A DNA stretch of 22,500 nucleotides from Prorocentrum cordatum. Taxonomy: Eukaryota; Sar; Dinophyceae; Prorocentrales; Prorocentraceae. The notes under the pieces are model-generated. The model was not told where the DNA came from and searched no databases. It saw only the letters and a list, made by a program, of their open reading frames with translations. The stretch spans positions 144,933-167,432 of the forward strand of contig CAUYUJ010011558.1 of assembly GCA_963575745.1 (NCBI GenBank), in the 5' to 3' direction. Shown here one piece after another: positions 18,238 to 22,500 of the stretch (position 1 is its first letter; each line of letters opens with the position of its first letter). The position numbers and the translations under genes are program-made.

Positions 18238-19340
18238 GCCTGGAGGCAGCGGCGCCCGCCTGCAGTACCTCCAGCGCTCGCTCCCTCATCCGAGGGCGCC
18301 TGCACCGTCGCGGAATCAGCTGTGAGCCAAGCGCGGGCGACGGCCGCCCTCGCACGCCACCAATCCCGAGCCGCAACCTCGCCGCGAGCCCTGGCGCCGC
18401 CGCCCCCACGGAAGAGGGCCTGCGGGAAGGCGTCGAGGTACGCGGCGGCGGCGGCGGCAACGCGTTCAGCATGTTCGGCAGCTGGCTGCCCCCCAACCGA
18501 GCAAGAGGTGGCCGCGTCGGCCTCGCCGTCGAGGATCACGCCGTCGGAGTCGGAGCACTCGCCAGCAGCGCGCGGCGGCGCCGCCAGAGCGCCCGCGGCC
18601 TGCACGAACTCCACCTCGCAGTCGACCTTCGACACCCCAGGGAAGAGAGGGGAAGGCACGTAGCAATCGCCGATGAGGGCGCCACGCCCAACACAGGCGC
18701 GCCCAGCCAGCTCGAACTCCCTGTCAAGCTGCTGCTGCGCCTCGTCGCACTCATCGACGTCGATCCGGGCCTGCACCACCTGGGCACCGCCGCCGCCAGT
18801 AACGACGGGGTCCATCCCAGCTGGGGCGACGGGCCTCGCAGCCGACCGCAGCGGCGTGCGCAGGGCAACAACACGGCCAAGCTGCGGCACCGCCTCCGCC
18901 TCGCAAATGTCCACGTGGCACTCCATCTTGCGCTCTCGCCTCGCCTCCAGCCTGGCGGATCGCTGGAGCCACCGCAGGGTGAGGCCGCACGCCGACGCAA
19001 CCCTGACCCCATGGGCGTTGGCGTGGAGAGCCACATTCCTCCGCACTGCATCCTCCTGCTCGGGGGCCACTCCCCGCAGCAGGGCCGTCAGCGCGGGCAC
19101 GATCGCCTCCAGGCGGTCGGCCAGCTCGGCGTCGCCCACGTAGGACGCGAAGCACCGCCGAACGGCCTCCAGCTCGCTGCGCAGGGCCGCTGCATCCGCG
19201 AGCGCCGCCTTCACTCCCTTGTCCGCTGCCTCGAGCGCCCGCCTCCGAGCCGCGGAACGCTCCGCGCGCGTCCGCCGCGGCTCGCCGAGGCAAGCGCGTG
19301 CAGCATCAGGAACACTGCCCAGCGTCCCCGCCCGCGCCAT
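18129..19340 (-). CDS. Gene B: unrecognised protein carrying a spliced-leader relic, frameshifted at the 3' end
   Basis: The frame opens at ATG 19340-19338 (MARAGTLGSVPDAARACLG), 39 nt after a spliced-leader relic, which is the main reason for choosing this start. The frame runs 403 residues to TAG at 18131-18129. The first third is Arg/Ala-rich and helix-forming (RSAARRRALEAADKG, LRSELEAVRRCFASYVGD). The middle is acidic (DVDECDEAQQQLDREFELAG; DSDGVILDGEAD). A Trp/Arg-rich helix follows (ARDWWRARAAVARAW). From about residue 350 the composition degrades while better coding sequence appears in other frames, so the annotated tail is probably not native. No family is recognised. The relic and lack of visible introns suggest a reverse-transcribed, reinserted mRNA; no poly(A) remnant was seen downstream. 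Confidence 0.6.
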   Translation of the reverse strand: MARAGTLGSVPDAARACLGEPRRTRAERSAARRRALEAADKGVKAALADAAALRSELEAVRRCFASYVGDAELADRLEAIVPALTALLRGVAPEQEDAVRRNVALHANAHGVRVASACGLTLRWLQRSARLEARRERKMECHVDICEAEAVPQLGRVVALRTPLRSAARPVAPAGMDPVVTGGGGAQVVQARIDVDECDEAQQQLDREFELAGRACVGRGALIGDCYVPSPLFPGVSKVDCEVEFVQAAGALAAPPRAAGECSDSDGVILDGEADAATSCSVGGQPAAEHAERVAAAAAAYLDAFPQALFRGGGGARARGEVAARDWWRARAAVARAWLTADSATVQAPSDEGASAGGTAGGRRCLQAWNRGVVGASAPSTSPSSTNTPWAQWPVRPEGHELA

Positions 19341-19379
19341 CGTGCCCAAGCGCCCGCGCGCACGCGCGCCCGAGCCAGG

Positions 19380-19401
19380 CTTGAGCCAAACTGGCTACGG
19401 A
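19380..19401 (-). other. Dinoflagellate spliced-leader (DinoSL) relic
   Basis: Read on the minus strand from 19401 to 19380, the 22 bases match the published DinoSL from its first degenerate base (here T) through CCGTAGCCA and TTTGGCTCAAG, with one substitution (T to G) between these two parts. The relic is complete, in the sense direction of gene B, and ends 39 nt before its ATG. Spliced leaders are added to mRNA by trans-splicing, so a genomic copy next to an ORF indicates that a mature mRNA was copied back into the genome. Confidence 0.85.
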
Positions 19402-19580
19402 TGGCGAAGGGATGGGCGAGCGTCGGACCGCGGTCTGCCGCGCGGCCCCACAGCTCGACTGCCCGCGCGGCGCGCGCGGCCGGGCGCCGCGGGATGGGCA
19501 AGGCCCCCGACCGCACGGGGGTCTTGGGGGCCCTCTCAGGGCCCCCGACCACGAGGCCGAACGCGACGACGCGACGACCT
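19402..19580 (-). other. Spacer between gene A and gene B
   Basis: From the gene A stop to the gene B leader relic is about 180 bp. It includes a perfect hairpin at 19526-19546 (GGGGGCCCT / AGGGCCCCC, 3-nt loop). The short head-to-tail spacing is like that in dinoflagellate tandem gene arrays. In-frame stops separate the two ORFs, although both use the same register. Confidence 0.5.
19526..19546. other. Perfect 9-bp hairpin in the A-B spacer
   Basis: Arms 19526-19534 and 19538-19546 pair perfectly around CTC. It might mark the 3' end of gene A transcripts, but there is no direct evidence for that. Confidence 0.5.
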
Positions 19581-20366
19581 TCACCACTCCGACCTTCGGC
19601 CCGCGTCGTCGCTTTCGGAGTCGAGGGCACGCTCGACGTCCGCGACAACCTGCATCCAGGCGGCCTTGTCCCTGTCCTCGGCGAACTCGCCGTCCAGGAA
19701 CTTCCCACCCCACTCCTGCTCGTCCAGGGTCGTGGAGCTGCCTTGGCCCAGTACCTGCTTGGCACCGACGCGGAGCCTGCCAAGAGAGGCCACCACAGCG
19801 CGCTTCTCGAGCTTCTCCGCAACCGCGTCCAAGACGGGCTCGAGCTCCGCCTTCAAGGACGCCACCAGGGCAGCGCTGGCCAGCTCGGCGGCCTTACGCT
19901 CGGCGACGCGAATCGCCTCGGTGAGGAGCACGTCGTCCGACTCCGCGCCCTGCTCATTCTTCTTGCCCTTCTTCGTCTTGGGAGCAGGGGCTGCCGCCAG
20001 CGGCGGCGAGGGCGCAGCCGCTGCACGCGCCGCACGCACATCGCGCGCCGAAGCAGCCGCCAGCTGCCCCAGCCAGCAGCGCCAGCACCGCTGTACCACG
20101 CAAGCAGCGGCGGCCCGCGCAGCGTCCGCCCGCCGCACGGCCTCGGCCGAGGCCCACACCTCCGCCGAGCGCGCCGCGAGCTCCTGCGCCGCCTCCCAGC
20201 GAGCCGCCCGCTTGCCCTTGCCCTGCATGAGTCGCCAGTCGTCGCCAATCTCGCCGCTCATGCGCTCCAGGTCGGAGGGACGCACGGCCTCCACCAGCTG
20301 CTCCTGCACATGGCCCTGGGCCGCCGCGTTGCCCTTCGTCTTCAGCATGTCCTTGCACACTTGCAC
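19581..20366 (-). CDS. Gene A: unrecognised protein with an IQ-like motif and charged helices
   Basis: The minus frame ends at TGA (19583-19581). From the 5' side: CKDMLKTKGNAAAQGHVQEQ, then RPSDLERMSGEIGDDW, an Ala/Arg-rich helix, an IQ-like stretch AAACVVQRCWRCWLGQLAA, a low-complexity linker with lysine-rich KTKKGKKNEQ, then acidic or coiled-coil-like helices (EAIRVAERKAAELASAAL; LKAELEPVLDAVAEKLEK) and a C-terminal DKAAWMQVVADVERALDSES. An IQ motif can bind calmodulin, but this one lacks part of the consensus. The start is not certain: the first ATG in frame is at about 20351, yet coding-like sequence continues upstream in another frame. No family is recognised. It is a tandem neighbour of gene B in the same direction. 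Confidence 0.55.
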   Translation of the reverse strand: MQVCKDMLKTKGNAAAQGHVQEQLVEAVRPSDLERMSGEIGDDWRLMQGKGKRAARWEAAQELAARSAEVWASAEAVRRADAARAAAACVVQRCWRCWLGQLAAASARDVRAARAAAAPSPPLAAAPAPKTKKGKKNEQGAESDDVLLTEAIRVAERKAAELASAALVASLKAELEPVLDAVAEKLEKRAVVASLGRLRVGAKQVLGQGSSTTLDEQEWGGKFLDGEFAEDRDKAAWMQVVADVERALDSESDDAGRRSEW

Positions 20367-20369
20367 ACC

Positions 20370-20628
20370 GCGGCCTTCGGACGCCGATCTGCACGACCGA
20401 CTCCTGCACGTGCACCGCGTGGCCGTCCACGGGCGTCACCGACTGCTCAACTCCGCTGCCGTCAACGCCGTGCACGATGTCCTGACACGGCTGCCCTGCG
20501 CCCCGTAGCAATCGGAGCAGCTCCTGGCCCTGCAGGGCCCCAGTCGCGCTGTCGAGGCTCCCCGAGGTCCCGGAAGCCGCAGCAACACCTTCGACCCATT
20601 GGTGCAGCACCACGCCGCGGACGCACAT
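20370..20628 (-). CDS. Probable upstream part of gene A in another frame
   Basis: The minus frame reads VRGVVLHQWVEGVAAASGTS, ALQGQELLRLLRGAGQPC and DIVHGVDGSGVEQSVTPVD, ending in HVQESVVQIGVRRP before running into poor sequence where gene A's frame takes over near 20370. Composition (V, D, E, Q, with G/C third positions) fits coding. Further upstream (20640-20680) LDMWPCDLEPVARVTSADV lies in yet another frame. A degenerating gene, small introns or indel errors would all explain this; I cannot choose. Confidence 0.4.
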
Positions 20629-20639
20629 CTGCTGATGTT

Positions 20640-21160
20640 ACCCGCGCCACGGGCTCCAGGTCGCACGGCCACATGTCGAGAACCAGCAGCCGCCATCGGG
20701 CAGCGAGCCCTTGCCGCCGACATCGAGCTCCTCCACGACCGCTGGCTCCGCCAGCCGGTGGCCCCCGCAGGGCAGCAGCACCGCGCCACCGCTACCAGGG
20801 AGGCCCGGAGGCGGGGGGGGAGAGGACGGCCCCCGTGGGCACCGACAAAATGCTGGATTTTGCGTCGCGCGCCACTGGGCAAGCCTTGCATTTTTGCGGG
20901 AGGTGGGTCGGTCCCGGCCATCCATGGCCTACCATGGCCCTCACATGTCTGGTTTGGCTTGCTGGTGTTTCTGCAGCGAACTTGTTGCTGAGGAGTTCAA
21001 AGCAGCCTGTACAAGGACCCTTTCCAATACCAGACGAGAATACCTCGGAAGGTTGGGTAAAGGTCAGTGGCCCGAGGCGCGTGCCCGAGTTCAGCAGACA
21101 GCTCGAGGCTCGGGTTCAGTTTGAATCAGGATCTCATTTTGTAATGGCGTCTACTCCACT
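20640..21160. other. Mixed sequence upstream of gene A
   Basis: Apart from short coding-like pieces (for example VVEELDVGGKGSLPDGGCW on the minus strand at about 20745-20689), no complete exon could be defined. GC content drops from about 20930. Confidence 0.35.
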
Positions 21161-21167
21161 GAATTCC

Positions 21168-21357
21168 ACTCCTCCTCCGCCGTCCCGCCGACGCCTTCTT
21201 CACTACACCCCACCTCCTCCTCCCCCTCCCCTCCTCCTCCTCCTCCTCCTCCTCCTCCTCCTCCTCCTCCTCCTCCTCCTCCTCCTCCTCCTCCCCTCCC
21301 CCCCCTCCTCCTCCTCCTCCTCCTCCTCCTCCTCCTCCTCCTCCTCCTCCTCCTCCT
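21168..21357 (+). repeat. TCC/CTC pyrimidine microsatellite
   Basis: About 190 bp, mostly perfect TCC triplets. It ends the long stop-free plus frame that begins at 18069. Leu, Ser and Pro (plus) and Gly, Glu and Arg (minus) homopolymer frames are artefacts. Confidence 0.95.
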
Positions 21358-21590
21358 GATTATGATTCTGATTCTGAAAACCCCGAATGGGGAGTTCGGC
21401 CTGCGCTGGGCAAAGCAGGTCCTTGTATGTTCCTCCCCCCAGCGGCAGCGAGTGCTGTGCCCAGCCCAGCGTCGAGTGGCCCGGCTGCGCTTGCGTCGGG
21501 GCGGCGGTTGGCAGTTGGGCAAGTGCCCTCTGCCTGGCCCAGTCCCCCTTGGGCACGCCCTCGCGAGTGCGCGGGCAGTTTTGGTGCCCT

Positions 21591-21662
21591 AAGGGGGAGC
21601 TGGCAGACCGCGCTGTCGGTCGCCACGGCCTTGTGGGGGTCCACGTAGAAGTCGCGTCCCTA
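21591..21662 (-). CDS. Possible short minus-strand exon
   Basis: After GAACAG (about 21668-21663) the minus strand reads DFYVDPHKAVATDSAVCQLP with G/C at nearly all third positions, then becomes low-quality. It could be an exon of gene A or of gene C at the window edge. Only the codon pattern and the AG support it. Confidence 0.3.
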
Positions 21663-21837
21663 CCTGTTCCTCCACCCAGCGCCACCCGCTCCCGCGCGGA
21701 AGGGGAGGGGGAGGGAGGGAGGGAGGGGGAGGGAAGAGAGGAAGGGACGAGCAACCAAACGAGGGAGGCAAGAGGAAAGGAGGAAGGCGGAAGACGACGA
21801 CGCCGACGACGCCGACGACGACGACGACGACGGCACC
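21663..21837 (+). repeat. GGGA-rich and GAC-repeat sequence
   Basis: A GGGAGGGA-type purine stretch (21700-21780) is followed by GAC/GCC triplets at 21792-21832. No gene is supported. Confidence 0.8.
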
Positions 21838-21951
21838 CGACCCCTAAGCAGCGCAACCACAAAAGAGGCCCAGTCTGGGGTCCACGCAGCGCCCCGACCC
21901 CCAAACAGCGCCTGCACAGAGCCGGGCCCTGTCTGGGATCCACGCTGTCGC
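21838..21951 (+). repeat. 57-bp tandem duplication
   Basis: CGACCCCTAAGCAGCGC at 21838 and CGACCCCCAAACAGCGC at 21895 begin two diverged copies that both contain CCCTGTCTGGG-TCCACGC-like sequence. Confidence 0.75.
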
Positions 21952-22029
21952 CCTGTTTATTTTTTGCAGGGCTCTCGTTGGCAAGTCAAGAAATATGTGC
22001 TTATATGGAAAGGAATGGGCACGGTGGAC

Positions 22030-22500
22030 TCAGTCCCAGCGCCGGCCGCGGCCGCGACCGCGGCGGTGGCTCCTGCTCCAACTCCTGCCCTGGCCGCTGT
22101 CCCAGGTCCCTGGCGCAGGCCGCTGGCCCTGGCTTGGCCCACTTTGCAACTGCAAGTCTGGCGGCTGTTGGTGCAGCACCGCTGCGAGGCCAACTGGGTT
22201 AGCAGCAGCGGCACGCGCAGCAGGGCCCATCGGCACCGTCCACCCAGACACCGCCGCCAGCAAAGCCTCGCGGGTGCGCTGGTTCCCTGCAATTGCAACA
22301 TTCTGTTGCTTGAACCAGAAATCCAAGGCACCACCCCTGTTTAGCGGCCGAAGCACCAACCCGATGATCTGGCTCCCATTGCCCCGCAGGTAGCTGGCTT
22401 GGTCTGCGCGGACATAGAATGGATTGTTCGCAGGGTGGGAATCACACATGAAGAGGATGTCCTTCTCAGTCATGGCGCGGCCGCCCACGCATGGCGGCAG
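22030..22500 (-). CDS. Gene C: unrecognised protein, N-terminal part may lie beyond the right edge
   Basis: From the window end the minus frame is open and reads GGRAMTEKDILFMCDSHPAN, NPFYVRADQASYLRGNGSQI and IGLVLRPLNRGG, then FWFKQQNVAIAGNQRTREAL and an Ala-rich stretch. This is clearly protein-like. Beyond about residue 100 it becomes Gln/Pro/Arg-rich and ends at 22030; an intron may start before then, because a different frame gives an Ala/Gly-rich stretch ending PIPFHISTYFL. The first in-frame ATG in the window is at about 22473, but the frame remains open to the edge, so the gene may start outside. No family is recognised. It points the same way as genes A and B. Confidence 0.55.
   Translation of the reverse strand: MPPCVGGRAMTEKDILFMCDSHPANNPFYVRADQASYLRGNGSQIIGLVLRPLNRGGALDFWFKQQNVAIAGNQRTREALLAAVSGWTVPMGPAARAAAANPVGLAAVLHQQPPDLQLQSGPSQGQRPAPGTWDSGQGRSWSRSHRRGRGRGRRWD

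Noticed and set aside
20923-20940. Repeated CCATGG words as a palindromic site
   Set aside because: Two short chance palindromes with nothing else to support a function.
18069-21359. 1096-residue plus-strand ORF
   Set aside because: Arg/Pro/His/Leu-rich, no domain, exactly antisense in register to genes A and B, and running into the TCC microsatellite. Best explained by GC bias.

Overview
The window looks like nuclear DNA of a dinoflagellate. Four things point there. A 22-nt relic of the dinoflagellate spliced leader, with one mismatch to the published DinoSL, lies 39 nt upstream of an ATG on the minus strand (19380-19401). Short coding exons are scattered among long repeat-filled introns, and several junctions fit GC or GA donors better than GT. 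Coding segments are very GC-rich at third positions. More than half of the window is microsatellite, minisatellite or dispersed repeat. GC level and repeat density suggest a large-genome type such as Prorocentrum or Polarella, but the sequence does not settle this. No bacterial, viral, rRNA, tRNA or CRISPR feature was seen.

Layout. 0-3.0 kb: tri- and dinucleotide arrays, a 42-bp and a 64-bp tandem repeat, a degenerate GGATCC-type array and a 780-bp CA array. 3.0-9.4 kb: four plus-strand exons of one unrecognised gene for a small membrane protein with two hydrophobic segments (3031, 5722, 6447 and 9227). Its introns hold a 0.63-kb duplicated block, a 64-bp tandem array and a TAGGGTT-like array. 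The last intron contains, on the opposite strand, exons of an RMT2/guanidinoacetate-type N-methyltransferase-like gene (8761 down to 8326, possibly ending at 6931). 9.4-11.1 kb: a GGA array and a 98-bp tandem duplication, with no gene seen. 11.1-15.2 kb: about 30 copies of a roughly 91-bp minisatellite, broken by GT, GTTT and GCGT tracts. 15.2-18.0 kb: dispersed repeats and GAG/TCG arrays. 18.0-22.5 kb: minus-strand coding sequence. Gene B (19340-18031) carries the spliced-leader relic and appears frameshifted near its 3' end. Gene A (about 20628-19581) lies upstream of it and also changes frame. The N-terminal part of a third gene runs off the right edge (22500-22030).

The best candidates for something new are the leader-tagged, frameshifted gene B; the nesting of the methyltransferase-like gene inside an antisense intron; and the repeated appearance of simple-sequence tracts at one fixed position of the 91-bp minisatellite. 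No function could be given to the plus-strand gene or to genes A, B and C.
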